NCBI GenBank assembly: GCA_002346475.1
Contig: DDZV01000015.1
Location: 87,118-151,117 of the forward strand
Length of the DNA stretch: 64,000 bases
Source: Acidobacteria bacterium UBA2999
GTDB lineage: Bacteria; Acidobacteriota; Vicinamibacteria; Vicinamibacterales; UBA2999
Direction of reading: 5' to 3'
Numbering within the stretch: position 1 is the first letter of the stretch; each line of letters starts with the position of its first letter. The position numbers and the translations under genes were made by a program. Of the stretch, positions 1-9,934 are shown in pieces. Under the pieces are notes generated by a model. It worked only from the letters and a program-made list of their open reading frames with translations, did not search any database and was not told the origin of the DNA.

Positions 1-1598
1 TAGAGTGGCGGTTGCGCGAGAAATACCTTCCCGTCCGTTAATAGTTCCGGTAGATGACGATAAAGAAATGTTAATAACAAAGTGGCAATATGGTTCCCGT
101 CAGAGTCAGCATCAGCAAGAATGATCGTTTTGCCGTAACGCAAACGACTCATGTCAAAATTTTTACCGAGACCACAACCAAGAGCTGTCACTAAATCAGA
201 CAGCTCTTTGTTCTCGATGATCTTAGTGAGCGCCACACCTTCAGTATTCATAACTTTTCCACGTAACGGCAAAATAGCTTGGCGTACACGATCGCGTCCT
301 TGCTTGGCTGATCCACCAGCAGAGTCACCTTCAACAATAAAAAGTTCGCTATCAGAACGATTCTTAGTCGTGCAGTCACTCAACTTGCCTGGCAGGTTCA
401 ATCGACCAGAAGTAGCCGTTTTACGTGTCACCTCAGCTTGGGCTGCTCGGCTTGCCTCACGGGCTCTGGCCGCAAGGATAATTCTGGCGACGATTGCCTC
501 AGCAATAGTGCGATTGTGGTTCAGCCAATGCTCAAGGGCTTGCCGAACCGAAGAATCCACCAAGGAGAGTAGTGCAGGATTATTTAGTCGGTCCTTGGTC
601 TGGCCCTGAAACTGAGGATCCTCTATAAACAAACTCAATACACCAACCAAGCCTTCCCGGATATCCTCCGCAGTTAGCACTACCCCGCGCGGGGAGAGGT
701 TGTGGGTTTCTATATAGTTACGAATTGCCTTCCCAAGGCCTGCTCGAAAACCATTCTCATGCGTGCCTCCTGAAGCAGTAGGAATACCATTGACGTAACT
801 GCGTACATGCTCATCCGTGGATTCAGTCCACTTCAGGACTAAGTCGAGTCGAGGTTCACTGTCACGCGAAAGCACAAATAGAGATTCGTGTACTGGCTTC
901 GCACTTCGTTCTTGGATGATTTTTGCGAGATAGTCACTAATCCCTTCTTCGTGAACGAAAACATCTTTCGTGCCTTCCAGTTCATTCAAAAAAGTGACAT
1001 GTATCCCATGATGGATATAGCTCACAATCTCTAAGCGCTCGCGAATGATCGCTGGGTCAAATTCAATCCTTGTGAAAATCTTCGGGTCTGGCTGGAAATA
1101 CACTGTCGTGCCAGTGCCACGAGCAGCGCCAACTTTCTTCAACCCGCCAGACAGTCGCCCTTGCTTAAAGCGCATTTCCCACTTTGTGCCATCTCGCTTT
1201 ACTGTTGCGCGAAGCTCTTTCGACAGTGCATTTACTACACTCGCCCCCACACCGTGCAAACCACCAGAGGTCTTGTAACTACCGTGTTCAAACTTCCCCC
1301 CGGCATGCAAAACAGTGAAGATAACTTCAAGTGCGCTCTTCTTGCTTTTAAGATGTTTGTCGACCGGTATACCGCGACCATCATCAGAAATTGTTAAGGA
1401 AGTGCCATCGGCATGCAGTTTCACAGTAATATTTTTTGCAAAACCATTCATCGCTTCGTCAACTGCGTTGTCAAGAATTTCCCAGACTAAATGGTGCAAC
1501 CCAGTCATCCCGACGCCGCCAATGTACATACCAGGACGTCTGCGAACAGGATCAAGTCCTTCAAGAACTGTTATGTCTTTTGCCGTATATTTAGCCAT
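1..1598 (-). CDS. parE: DNA topoisomerase IV subunit B (ParE), C-terminus cut by window edge
   Basis: ATPase subunit of a type IIA topoisomerase. With ParC it decatenates and relaxes DNA. The ATG at 1598 opens a protein starting MAKYTAKDITVLEGLDPVRR, followed by the GHKL ATPase features (DNAVDEA, then DDGRGIP). The TOPRIM motif EGDSAGG reads from the opposite strand near 320, and DADSDGNH near 90. About 532 residues are visible and the frame runs off base 1, so some 100 or more residues are missing. It lies 35 bp downstream of parC on the same strand, so the order is parC-parE, presumably one transcript. Choosing ParE over GyrB rests on the ParC partner; a GyrAB-type role is possible if these are the only type II genes in the genome. 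Confidence 0.93.
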   Translation of the reverse strand, partial: MAKYTAKDITVLEGLDPVRRRPGMYIGGVGMTGLHHLVWEILDNAVDEAMNGFAKNITVKLHADGTSLTISDDGRGIPVDKHLKSKKSALEVIFTVLHAGGKFEHGSYKTSGGLHGVGASVVNALSKELRATVKRDGTKWEMRFKQGRLSGGLKKVGAARGTGTTVYFQPDPKIFTRIEFDPAIIRERLEIVSYIHHGIHVTFLNELEGTKDVFVHEEGISDYLAKIIQERSAKPVHESLFVLSRDSEPRLDLVLKWTESTDEHVRSYVNGIPTASGGTHENGFRAGLGKAIRNYIETHNLSPRGVVLTAEDIREGLVGVLSLFIEDPQFQGQTKDRLNNPALLSLVDSSVRQALEHWLNHNRTIAEAIVARIILAARAREASRAAQAEVTRKTATSGRLNLPGKLSDCTTKNRSDSELFIVEGDSAGGSAKQGRDRVRQAILPLRGKVMNTEGVALTKIIENKELSDLVTALGCGLGKNFDMSRLRYGKTIILADADSDGNHIATLLLTFLYRHLPELLTDGKVFLAQPPL

Positions 1599-1633
1599 GT
1601 TCTCTAAAGAGAAATAATTGCTGTCTGTTTATC

Positions 1634-4060
1634 TTACTGATTCACGAGTGGCTCTGGAGTTTCGATTTCACTGGGAATCACACGGGTAAACTTTCCCCGT
1701 TTCGTTAGTTCATGTCCTTTTCCACCTCGACTGGTTACTTTGTACTTAGCTGTGCTGATCGTTTGCTCAGCACCTCGATTGGTCTCAACACGAAGGATGT
1801 GCCGTTCGCCCCTTGACGCAAGAAATCCCAGCACACGGTCTTCTTTAGCAGAAAGCTTAATCAGAATGACGCCACGACCTGGACCTGATAGATAGTTCAC
1901 CTGTTCTGCAGGGCACAGTAATCCTCGGGCATTTTGTGTTGCAACTATCAGGATCTCGCTACCGCTGAGCTTTGCAACTCCAATTACTTCAGCGCCTTTT
2001 GCCGGTCTCGCAAATCGTCGACCTGCTCGTGTACTAGGTTCTACAAACAACGCAAGACTAAAACGCAACGCATAACCATCACTTGTCACAGCCACCACGT
2101 GGACCAATGGGATGTTGTTTTTGCCAACAGCTGCAAGATCTCCAGACACACGAGAATCAAGACTAAAAGCTCCAACTATGTATTCGCCGTCTCGAAGTTT
2201 AAACAACTTCTGCACCGGCTCTCCATAACCCGTTGAGGCTGGAACATCAATAATCCTTGCTGTGTAAGCCACGCCGAAATTAGAAAAAAACACTATAGTG
2301 GCACGGGTGCTCCCCTGTAGCACGGCCAGCACAGCGTCTCCTTCTCGAAGACGAGTTGTCGATAGATCTTTCACTTCCTTCTGTCGCTTGACCCAACCAT
2401 CACGTGAAACAATAACAACATTGTCTTCGTCAACAATGAAATCATCTTCAGTAAATGCTACTTCTTCTGCTTGTTCGATTAAGGTTCGGCGCTTATCAAT
2501 TTTTACGCCAGCATATTGCTTCTGTATTTGAACAATCTCGTCTCGGACAAGCTTACGACGACGTTCTTCGTCTTTTAGCAACGCATTAATTTGGCGGAGA
2601 CGTTTTTTCTTGCTCGAAAGTTCTTCTTTAATAACTCGAATTTCTAATTTTGCAAGGCGATATAGCTTTAGTTCAAGAATTGCATCTGTCTGTTCAGCAT
2701 CAAGACGAAACCGTTTCATGATTACCACTGCTGCGTCTGCTTTGCCATCTGACTTTCGGATAATACGAATGATGTCATCTAGAACATCAAATACTGCAGC
2801 AAGACCATCAAGTATATGAATTCGTTTTTTGAGAGCTTCTCGTTCATGCTCAAGACGACGCGTAACAACTTCGACCCTGAAGTGTAAAAAGGATTCAAGT
2901 AAAGACCGAAGATCAAGTCGGTCAGGAACAGCTACTTCTTCGCCTTCGCTTTTGCCTTCAAGCGGCGTTAAACATGTCAGATTGACTGCAAAGTTGGTCT
3001 GCAGAGGCGTGTTCTTAAAAAGGTATGCCATGACTATCTTCGGATCGGCTTCACGTTTAATCTCAAGTGCAATCCGGACGTCATCCGTCGACACATCCAT
3101 CACGTCAACAAGTAGCGGTAGCTTACGGGACAATACAATCTCGGCAATGCGCTCGATCAAGGCTGACTTATTTACAGCGTAGGGAATACTCGTAACATAT
3201 AGAGTTCTGGCAACACGTGATATTGGACCTTCCTCCCACGTTGCACGTAAACGAATCGTGCCTGAACCAGTTTTGTAAAGCGCCTTGATTTCTTCTGGAG
3301 GATTGAGAATTTGTCCCCCTGTAGGAAAGTCTGGACCTTTAATGTACCGGCACAATTGCGCATTGGTCAGCGCAGGTTTGTCGAGTAACTTAATTAGTGC
3401 TTCGCATACCTCACCAAGGTTATGTGGCGGGATATTGGTTGCCATCCCAACAGCAATCCCAGTTGCTCCGTTGATCAGCAAATTTGGAATACGTGCAGGT
3501 AAAACAACTGGCTCTGTTTTCGTGCCGTCATAATTTGCTTGAAAATTAACAGTGTGCTGGTCAATCTCGCTAAGCATTTCATCTGAGATATGTGCTAATC
3601 GACATTCGGTATAACGCATCGCCGCTGCGCCGTCACCGTCTATCGACCCAAAGTTTCCTGAACCATCAACAAGGGGGTACCTCAATGAAAAAGACTGCGC
3701 CATTCGCACGAGAGCTTCGTACAACGCCGCGTCTCCATGTGGGTGGTAACTACCCATTACATCCCCAACGACTTTTGCGCACTTTCTGTGTTTCGCTACA
3801 GCGCTCAGATGTTGTCGCCACATCGTGTAAAGGATCCTTCGCTGTACTGGTTTGAGACCATCACGAACGTCTGGTAACGCGCGGGAAGTAATGACCGATA
3901 GTGCGTAGTTGAGATAGCGGCTCTGTGCCGCTTCATGCAGGGCAACTGCCTCATGATCGTCCGGTGACAACTCGGAAGTTGCGTTTGGCAGGTCGAATAA
4001 AGAGGGATCGGATTTTTTAGTTGAGCGTTTAGCCGATTTTCTAGTTGAGCGTTTAGCCAA
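1634..4060 (-). CDS. parC: DNA topoisomerase IV subunit A (ParC/GyrA family)
   Basis: DNA-cleaving subunit of the type IIA topoisomerase, 808 aa. A Lys/Arg/Ser-rich N-terminal tail (about residues 1-18) precedes the winged-helix breakage-reunion domain. The catalytic tyrosine is Y150 in the [10 protein letters not shown] motif, and the quinolone-region helix is [11 protein letters not shown] (about 106-116). The serine usually found after GD in this helix is Ala (A111), and the acidic residue four further on is Glu (E115). The C-terminal region carries beta-pinwheel blades and ends with TSRGGKG, a degenerate version of the GyrA-box QRRGGKG, near residue 785. That remnant makes the ParC/GyrA distinction less clean. 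The ATG at 4060 gives a normal N-terminus. Confidence 0.93.
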   Translation of the reverse strand: MAKRSTRKSAKRSTKKSDPSLFDLPNATSELSPDDHEAVALHEAAQSRYLNYALSVITSRALPDVRDGLKPVQRRILYTMWRQHLSAVAKHRKCAKVVGDVMGSYHPHGDAALYEALVRMAQSFSLRYPLVDGSGNFGSIDGDGAAAMRYTECRLAHISDEMLSEIDQHTVNFQANYDGTKTEPVVLPARIPNLLINGATGIAVGMATNIPPHNLGEVCEALIKLLDKPALTNAQLCRYIKGPDFPTGGQILNPPEEIKALYKTGSGTIRLRATWEEGPISRVARTLYVTSIPYAVNKSALIERIAEIVLSRKLPLLVDVMDVSTDDVRIALEIKREADPKIVMAYLFKNTPLQTNFAVNLTCLTPLEGKSEGEEVAVPDRLDLRSLLESFLHFRVEVVTRRLEHEREALKKRIHILDGLAAVFDVLDDIIRIIRKSDGKADAAVVIMKRFRLDAEQTDAILELKLYRLAKLEIRVIKEELSSKKKRLRQINALLKDEERRRKLVRDEIVQIQKQYAGVKIDKRRTLIEQAEEVAFTEDDFIVDEDNVVIVSRDGWVKRQKEVKDLSTTRLREGDAVLAVLQGSTRATIVFFSNFGVAYTARIIDVPASTGYGEPVQKLFKLRDGEYIVGAFSLDSRVSGDLAAVGKNNIPLVHVVAVTSDGYALRFSLALFVEPSTRAGRRFARPAKGAEVIGVAKLSGSEILIVATQNARGLLCPAEQVNYLSGPGRGVILIKLSAKEDRVLGFLASRGERHILRVETNRGAEQTISTAKYKVTSRGGKGHELTKRGKFTRVIPSEIETPEPLVNQ

Positions 4061-4168
4061 TCTGGAACCTCAATAGCTACAAACACATCATATTATCTGA
4101 CCCGCAAGACTGACATCATACCGAGAATGTATGATTGAATGGAGAATGGACACTCAGGAGACTCATAT

Positions 4169-4684
4169 ATGATGGATTATGGCGCTAAGGACCTAGCTAG
4201 ATCATTCCGAACAGTCCGAGCAAATACTGCGCAGATTGCAAATGACATCCCAGAAGATAAATACACATTCGCACCAGCAGATGGCACACAAACAGTCGGT
4301 CAATTGCTAGCGCACATTGCAATAACGTATCGATTATTCCAAGCAATGCATCTGCAGGAAGATCCATCGAAACCTGTTGATTTTCAGAAGTTATTTGCCG
4401 AGATTGACGCTGAAGCTAAAAAACCACGATCAAAAAACGACATTCTCGAACTGTTAAATACTGAAGGAGAAAAATGTGCAGAATGGCTTCAAACATTAAG
4501 TGACGAGTTTTTAGCCGAGCGTGTCGATATGCCCAACGGCGACCCACCATCTAAGAGTCGGCTTGAAATGCTCATGAGTATCAAAGAGCATGAAATGCAC
4601 CATCGTGGACAACTTATGCTTATCGAGCGGATACTTGGCATCGTTCCACATCTGACACGCCAACGGGAGGCTGCACGTAACTGA
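4169..4684 (+). CDS. DinB-family putative metal-dependent protein
   Basis: 171-aa four-helix-bundle protein of the DinB/YfiT-like superfamily. The presumed metal ligands are one His in QLLAHI and the C-terminal HEMHHRGQL motif. Members include thiol-dependent S-transferases and many proteins of unknown reaction, so no substrate can be assigned. An ATG exists at 4139, but AGGAG at 4156-4160 lies 8 nt before the ATG at 4169, so I prefer the later start. The gene is divergent from parC and 23 bp upstream of the DUF2461 gene, possibly co-transcribed with it. Confidence 0.75.
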   Translation: MMDYGAKDLARSFRTVRANTAQIANDIPEDKYTFAPADGTQTVGQLLAHIAITYRLFQAMHLQEDPSKPVDFQKLFAEIDAEAKKPRSKNDILELLNTEGEKCAEWLQTLSDEFLAERVDMPNGDPPSKSRLEMLMSIKEHEMHHRGQLMLIERILGIVPHLTRQREAARN

Positions 4685-4707
4685 GCGTTTCGTTTCAAAA
4701 CCTGCAC

Positions 4708-5415
4708 ATGGTTGTTTTTTCACAAAAAACACTAGCGTTTTTACGAGCTTTAAAACACCACAATGAGCGCGAATGGTTCAAGGCTCGCAAGGACGAGTAT
4801 GAGGAACACGTACGGAATCCAATGCTGTTGCTCCTTGAACAACTTGCAAAAGATTTCCAACGTTTTGCACCTGACCTTGTTGCAAGCCCGCGTGTTTCAT
4901 TGTTTCGTATTTATCGAGACATCCGCTTCAGTGCTGACAAATCACCACTCAAGACACAGATAGGTGCTTATTTTCCGAATCGAATACTCATGAAAAAAGG
5001 TGCCGGCCTTTATCTCGAGATCGGACCAGACGGCGTCTGGAGTGGCGGCGGTCTTTACCGTGCTACAACTTCACAACTTCAATTTATTCGCGACCACATT
5101 GCTTGTAATCACCGGAAATTTAAAAACATCGTTGAGTCAACGCAGTTTAAAAAAACTGTAGGCTCACTACACGGCAAAAAAAATAATCGTATTCCACGGG
5201 GATTCCATAACGATCATCCCGCAGCACCATACTTGAAATTCAGACAATTCCTAGCAGGCTGTGCACATCCAGCTGAATTTGCCCACACGCCACAGTTTTA
5301 TAAATCCACTATCACTAGCTTCCAGGCGGTCACACCATTAGTCCGATTCCTGAACGAGTCACTCTTGACACACGAATCAGACTCACTGCAAGAGACGCCT
5401 GGGTCTCTCGAGTAA
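4708..5415 (+). CDS. DUF2461 (TIGR02453) family protein
   Basis: 235-aa soluble protein with the hallmarks of the DUF2461 family: an N-terminal FLRALKHHNEREWFKARKDEY stretch, then RVSLFRIYRDIRFSADKSPLKT, then GGLYRAT. The biochemical function of the family is unknown to me. The start codon follows the DinB-family stop by 23 bp without an obvious Shine-Dalgarno, which suggests coupling to the upstream gene. It is convergent with the aryl-CoA ligase gene and separated from it by 37 bp. Confidence 0.75.
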   Translation: MVVFSQKTLAFLRALKHHNEREWFKARKDEYEEHVRNPMLLLLEQLAKDFQRFAPDLVASPRVSLFRIYRDIRFSADKSPLKTQIGAYFPNRILMKKGAGLYLEIGPDGVWSGGGLYRATTSQLQFIRDHIACNHRKFKNIVESTQFKKTVGSLHGKKNNRIPRGFHNDHPAAPYLKFRQFLAGCAHPAEFAHTPQFYKSTITSFQAVTPLVRFLNESLLTHESDSLQETPGSLE

Positions 5416-5452
5416 ATAATGAGGCTAGCCTGCGGAACAATTAACCCAATGC

Positions 5453-7006
5453 CTAAGTTTGTTTAGCAAGTGACCCACGATCGACTTTGCCAAGGTGAGT
5501 ACGAGGTAGCACCTTAAGAAAAACAATTTTTCGTGGATATTTATAGGACTCCAAACGTGTTTTTGTAAAAGCTTGCAATTCAGCCCCAAGCTGTGTAGAC
5601 GGAGCGTCAGCTACGACAAAAGCCCAGGGCTTAACGAGACCAGTATCGTTAACAACACCAACCACTGCTACTTCTCGTACAGCTGGATGAGTCAACAAAC
5701 AGTTCTCCAACTCTCCTGGTGCCAACCACTTACCATTGACTTTGAGCATGCTGTCTGCTCGACCGCAATAAACATAATTTCCATCAGATCGACGGCGCAA
5801 CATGTCACCAGAAATGTACCATTCACCTTGAAAAGCCTGCATTGTTTCCTTCGCCTGCTGCCAGTACTCGATTGCACGCGATTTGCCGCACACCCAAAGC
5901 CTGCCTACTTCGCCATCAACTACTTCAGCACCCCTATCATCACAGAGCTTGATATTGAAACCTGGCACCACCTTCCCAAGTGTGCCAGGCACTACTGCGC
6001 CAGAACGGTTGCTTAAAAATATGTGCGACATCTCAGACGATCCAAGGCCGTCGAGAAGTTCTACATTGAAAGTACTCAACCATCGTTTGTGCAACTTTAG
6101 AGGCAGGGCCTCTCCGGCTGACGTCGCAAGACGGAGACACGACAAATCCTGTAGAGCGGCTTCCTCGTGCGACACCATCTGTTGAATCATATTTGGGACA
6201 CTAACAAACACTGTAGGACGGTGGCGTCGGATCTCGTCAAAGATTCTTTCAGGAGTGCAACGTTCTGGAAATAACACGCAGGAAGCACCCACAGAAAATG
6301 GAAAGAAAAGGTTTGAGCCTGTTGCATAACCAAAATACAGTTTCGGCACTGAGATCGTAATGTCCTGTTTGTTAATGTTGAGTACATTCTGACCATATAG
6401 GTGGGTTGTTATAGCAAATGATCGATGGGCCTGCATTACACCTTTTGGTCGTCCGGTTGTGCCACCACTAAAGGACAAGAGAGCTGGGTCATCTCGAGAA
6501 GAATCAAAACAAGTAATATCACCTGTTGACATCTCTAGCTCAGACGAGAACTCAGAAGCACCAACCCCATAAAGCTTGGGCAAACGTGCACATCGGGATG
6601 TGGCAGCACGGAATAATTCAAAACGGTTGGCCGGCACGAAAGCTGCTGCTGGCTGAACATAGTCAAAAAAGTAGCTAAGCAGATCTTTTGGAGCATCTGG
6701 GTTAACTAGAACTGCTATTGAACCAAGCCGCAAGACGCCAAAAAGTGCGCCAACAAAATCAGGCGTGTCTGGTAATACAACAATCACACGTTCCTTTGGT
6801 TTGATATTGTCTCTTGCAAGGATCCGAGCGTAATTTTCAGATAATGTCTTTACCTCTGAAAAATTCAGTATGCTGGTCGCAGTTCGAATGGCTGCTCTGG
6901 CTCCATGGCCTTCGGTGATTCTCGCGTCGAGAAGGTAACTACACAGATTGAGTCGTTCGGGAAGTTCAGTTTTTAATGTAGGGGTCGATTGCTGGATCTT
7001 CATCAC
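5453..7006 (-). CDS. Benzoate-CoA ligase family (aryl-CoA ligase)
   Basis: ATP-dependent acyl-adenylate-forming enzyme, 517 aa, expected to activate an aromatic acid to its CoA thioester. The P-loop-like motif reads SGGTTGRPKGV. The central segments PKLYFGYATG and DGLGSSEMSHIFLSNR are typical of the benzoate / hydroxybenzoate / 2-aminobenzoate-CoA ligase group, and the C-terminal catalytic Lys lies in THLGKVDR. It is divergent from an operon whose last gene is a 2-aminobenzoyl-CoA or salicylyl-CoA type monooxygenase, so anthranilate or salicylate are the best substrate guesses. The exact substrate cannot be read from sequence by eye. Confidence 0.82.
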   Translation of the reverse strand: MMKIQQSTPTLKTELPERLNLCSYLLDARITEGHGARAAIRTATSILNFSEVKTLSENYARILARDNIKPKERVIVVLPDTPDFVGALFGVLRLGSIAVLVNPDAPKDLLSYFFDYVQPAAAFVPANRFELFRAATSRCARLPKLYGVGASEFSSELEMSTGDITCFDSSRDDPALLSFSGGTTGRPKGVMQAHRSFAITTHLYGQNVLNINKQDITISVPKLYFGYATGSNLFFPFSVGASCVLFPERCTPERIFDEIRRHRPTVFVSVPNMIQQMVSHEEAALQDLSCLRLATSAGEALPLKLHKRWLSTFNVELLDGLGSSEMSHIFLSNRSGAVVPGTLGKVVPGFNIKLCDDRGAEVVDGEVGRLWVCGKSRAIEYWQQAKETMQAFQGEWYISGDMLRRRSDGNYVYCGRADSMLKVNGKWLAPGELENCLLTHPAVREVAVVGVVNDTGLVKPWAFVVADAPSTQLGAELQAFTKTRLESYKYPRKIVFLKVLPRTHLGKVDRGSLAKQT

Positions 7007-7023
7007 ATTCTCCGAACTATATC

Positions 7024-7036
7024 CGTGTGCTACACG
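7024..7036. promoter_or_regulatory. Inverted repeat in the divergent aryl-CoA ligase/SDR promoter region
   Basis: CGTGT-gct-ACACG is a perfect 5-bp inverted repeat with a 3-bp spacer inside the 88-bp divergent intergenic region 7007-7094. It could be an operator controlling both halves of the aromatic locus. No regulator gene is adjacent and the arms are short, so chance is a real alternative. Confidence 0.25.
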
Positions 7037-7094
7037 AAGGGTATCGTGACAGACTTAGCAAGTGCTCAAGTAGCTTAAACTCGAATAGCAAATT

Positions 7095-7907
7095 ATGTCA
7101 GTCTTTACAGAACCAACCCCTGATTTGCTCCGAGGCCGCACAGCCGTTGTTACGGGCGGGGGTCGTGGAATTGGTGCTGCGGTAGCAAATCGGCTCGCAA
7201 CCGCGGGCGCAGTAGTCCTTGTTTCATCAAAAACAGCAGCCCATGCTAAAAAGACAGCAGCCCGTCTCCGCGCAGCTGGACATACTGCACATGCAACTCC
7301 CTGCGATGTCTCAAAACACGAGGATGTTGAAGCACTCCAGACAACCGCAACCTCCTTACTGGGGAAGGTTGATGTTTTAGTAAACAATGCTGGCGTGGCA
7401 TTTTCAGCACCCTTCCTTCAAACTGACTTTGATGATTTTTCGAAAACCATGTCAGTCAATACGACTGGCACATTTCTTTGCCTTAAAACCTTTCTCCCAG
7501 AGATGCTCAAAACTGGTTGGGGACGAGTAATTAATATCGCATCCATAGCAGGGCTCTCTGCAGGTCCTTATATATCTGCATATGCGACTTCAAAACACGC
7601 CGTTGTAGGTCTGACCAAAGCTGTAGCAACTGAAGTTGTCTTAACGGGTGTAACAGTTAACGCGCTCTGTCCTGGATACGTTAAAACAGACATGACCAAA
7701 AGAGCTATCAAGCACATTATGCACACCACTGGACTTACAGAACCGGAGGCACTCAATGCGATGCTGAAAACTGCAACGCAAGACCGGCTGGTTGAGCCGG
7801 AAGAAGTAGCGGATGCCGTAGTTTTTCTCTGTAGAGAAGATTCAAAGGATATTAACGGTTCGACACTGGTTATTGACGGAGGAGTAGGTGGACGCAAGTA
7901 TGCTTAA
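7095..7907 (+). CDS. Short-chain dehydrogenase/reductase (3-hydroxyacyl-CoA dehydrogenase-like)
   Basis: 270-aa classical SDR. The NAD(P)-binding motif is TGGGRGIG at about residues 21-28, the NNAG motif follows, and the active-site pair is YATSK. The C-terminus has the PGYVKTDMT and INGSTLVIDGG elements seen in 3-oxoacyl reductases and 3-hydroxyacyl-CoA dehydrogenases. It is the first gene of an operon with a hydratase, a dehydrogenase and an aryl-CoA oxygenase. The likely role is therefore oxidation or reduction of a hydroxyacyl-CoA intermediate after ring dearomatisation or cleavage. No strong Shine-Dalgarno is visible before the ATG at 7095. Confidence 0.8.
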   Translation: MSVFTEPTPDLLRGRTAVVTGGGRGIGAAVANRLATAGAVVLVSSKTAAHAKKTAARLRAAGHTAHATPCDVSKHEDVEALQTTATSLLGKVDVLVNNAGVAFSAPFLQTDFDDFSKTMSVNTTGTFLCLKTFLPEMLKTGWGRVINIASIAGLSAGPYISAYATSKHAVVGLTKAVATEVVLTGVTVNALCPGYVKTDMTKRAIKHIMHTTGLTEPEALNAMLKTATQDRLVEPEEVADAVVFLCREDSKDINGSTLVIDGGVGGRKYA

Positions 7908-7946
7908 TGTTATAAAACCAGCATTGTTTAGTATGGCAACAGTTGC

Positions 7947-8747
7947 ATGATCAAACCAACTTCCTTCTTGCTTGAACACAACCCCGAGTCTGGCATAGCA
8001 ATAATCACCCTCAACAGACCCGAGCGTCTTAATGCGCTTACGTTCGAGGTATATACAGAATTACGCGATACATTCCGTTCACTTGAAACAGCTGCACATA
8101 TTCGCACCATTATCATCACTGGAACTGGAAAAGCCTTTTGCTCTGGTGGAGATGTCCACGAGATCATTGGAGATCTTGTGAACAGTGATGCGAAAGAACT
8201 CTTAGAATTTAACCAACTCACCTGTGATCTTGTGCGTGCAATTTTTGAGTACCCACATCCAGTTATTGGTGCTCTTAATGGGACTACCGCGGGTGCAGGT
8301 GCAGTGATTGCAACCGCCTGCGACATTAGGATTGCTGTACCCTCAGCGCGTATTGCATTTCTCTTTACGAAAGTTGGTCTGTCTGGTGCAGACATGGGTG
8401 CAGCCTGGCTCCTTCCGCGTCTTGTTGGGCTTGGTCGGGCCACAGAGTTACTGCTAACTGGAGACTTTATTAGTGCAGGTGAAGCCTACCGCATTGGTCT
8501 TTACAATCGCCTTGTAGCTAATGACGAAAACGTGGTCGATGCAGCTAGCAGCTTGGCCACAGCCCTCACAAAAGCTCCCACCACGGCATTGCGTGAAACG
8601 AAAAAGGCCTTGCACCGAGAATTGTCTGTGGATTTTTCGACTGCACTTGATCAAGAAGCAAAGCTTCAGGCCTTGTTAATGAAACACCCAGATTTTCGGG
8701 AAGCTTACAACGCTTTTGTGACTAAACGCCCTCCGAGGTTCTCGTGA
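7947..8747 (+). CDS. Enoyl-CoA hydratase/isomerase family protein
   Basis: 266-aa crotonase-fold protein. The CoA-binding and oxyanion-hole segments are GKAFCSGGDVHE and ALNGTTAGAGA, followed by GLSGADMGAAWLLPRLVG, where the acidic residues of hydratases are expected. It probably hydrates a CoA-bound unsaturated intermediate of the aromatic pathway. Its stop overlaps the GTG start of the acyl-CoA dehydrogenase gene (GTGA at 8744-8747), so translation is likely coupled. Isomerase or hydrolase activity within the crotonase family cannot be excluded. Confidence 0.82.
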   Translation: MIKPTSFLLEHNPESGIAIITLNRPERLNALTFEVYTELRDTFRSLETAAHIRTIIITGTGKAFCSGGDVHEIIGDLVNSDAKELLEFNQLTCDLVRAIFEYPHPVIGALNGTTAGAGAVIATACDIRIAVPSARIAFLFTKVGLSGADMGAAWLLPRLVGLGRATELLLTGDFISAGEAYRIGLYNRLVANDENVVDAASSLATALTKAPTTALRETKKALHRELSVDFSTALDQEAKLQALLMKHPDFREAYNAFVTKRPPRFS

Positions 8748-9934
8748 AGCGTCCTGGTATTGACCGGCTGTCGAGTATCGAACCGGTGGCAGCCTTCCTC
8801 GAACCGTCTCACTCGGAACTAGCAAAACAGGTTGGATCATTCTGTAAACACGAGTTATTAAATGAAACTGAACCACAATCAGACAAAGAGGCGCGAACCG
8901 TCGCACGCAAGTGGCTAAAACTTGTCGGTGGCAAAGGCGTGCTTAGCCCACTAGCCTTAGAAGATCTGCGTGGGTTCTGTCTAACACGTGAAGCAATTGC
9001 CTCCTATAGCCCACTCGTTGATGCCGTCGTGGCCATTCAGGCCCTAGTCGCTACATCATTACAACTTGCTGGATCTAAAAAGCAGCAAGCATTGTGGCTG
9101 GATGGAATCGTTACAGGACAGATCATGGCAGCCTTTGCAATGACCGAACCGGAAGCAGGTTCTGACGTGGCTGCTATCAGCACGACCGCGACTAAAGACA
9201 CTAACGGTTGGGTGCTTAATGGGCAGAAACACTTGATTTCAAATGCCGGCATCGCAGATCTCTACTTAGTGTTTGCCGCCACATCGCTAAAGGCTGGTAG
9301 CCGTGGACTCAGTGCCTTTCTAGTACCGAGTAATACGCAAGGACTTGTCTACACGGGGACACAGATTGCTGCTGCTGGACACCCGCTTGGACAGATCAGC
9401 CTCGACGATTGTTCCGTGCCCTCTGATGCACTCTTAGGATCTCTGAATGGCGGTTTTAAACTTGGCATGATGACTCTTGACCGGCTTCGCCCTTCCGTTG
9501 GTGCGGCCGCATGTGGCATGGCCTCCAGGGCTCTTGTCGAAAGCTTGCAACACGTAACTTCGAGACGCCAGTTTGGTGAACCCCTTGAGAGATTTCAGCT
9601 TATTCGAGAGAAGATTGGACGCATGTCTACGCTCCTCGAAGCAGCACGTTTGCTCGTTTACCGAGCGGCATGGTGTCATGATCAGGGGAAGCGCATTACT
9701 CTCGAATCAGCAATGGCTAAGAGTTTCTCTACAGAAGCAGCGCAATCAATCATTGATGAAGGTCTACAAATTGCTGGTGGCTTAGGGGTAGTTGTTGGTC
9801 ACCCGCTTGAACGTCTGTATCGGGCAGTCCGAGCGTTACGGATCTACGAAGGCACAACAGAGATTCAGCGCCTGATTGTTGCAGGGGAACTCTTAGGAAG
9901 CCAGCCGTTGGGAAACCGGGACAAACAATCTTAA
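8744..9934 (+). CDS. Acyl-CoA dehydrogenase
   Basis: 396-aa FAD-dependent acyl-CoA dehydrogenase. The flavin-contact segment is FAMTEPEAGSDVAA, and RRQFGEPLERFQ is the usual FAD-binding stretch. The catalytic base is the Glu of RIYEGTTEIQR near the C-terminus. GTG start overlapping the hydratase stop; its own TAA overlaps the next ATG (TAATG at 9932-9936). The operon position suggests desaturation of an alicyclic or ring-cleaved CoA ester in the aromatic pathway. Substrate specificity is not determinable from the motifs. Confidence 0.87.
   Translation: MKRPGIDRLSSIEPVAAFLEPSHSELAKQVGSFCKHELLNETEPQSDKEARTVARKWLKLVGGKGVLSPLALEDLRGFCLTREAIASYSPLVDAVVAIQALVATSLQLAGSKKQQALWLDGIVTGQIMAAFAMTEPEAGSDVAAISTTATKDTNGWVLNGQKHLISNAGIADLYLVFAATSLKAGSRGLSAFLVPSNTQGLVYTGTQIAAAGHPLGQISLDDCSVPSDALLGSLNGGFKLGMMTLDRLRPSVGAAACGMASRALVESLQHVTSRRQFGEPLERFQLIREKIGRMSTLLEAARLLVYRAAWCHDQGKRITLESAMAKSFSTEAAQSIIDEGLQIAGGLGVVVGHPLERLYRAVRALRIYEGTTEIQRLIVAGELLGSQPLGNRDKQS

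Noticed and set aside
151..609. Long open frame on the plus strand across parE
   Set aside because: It is antisense to clear ParE motifs (EGDSAGG, DADSDG) and has no recognisable protein features.
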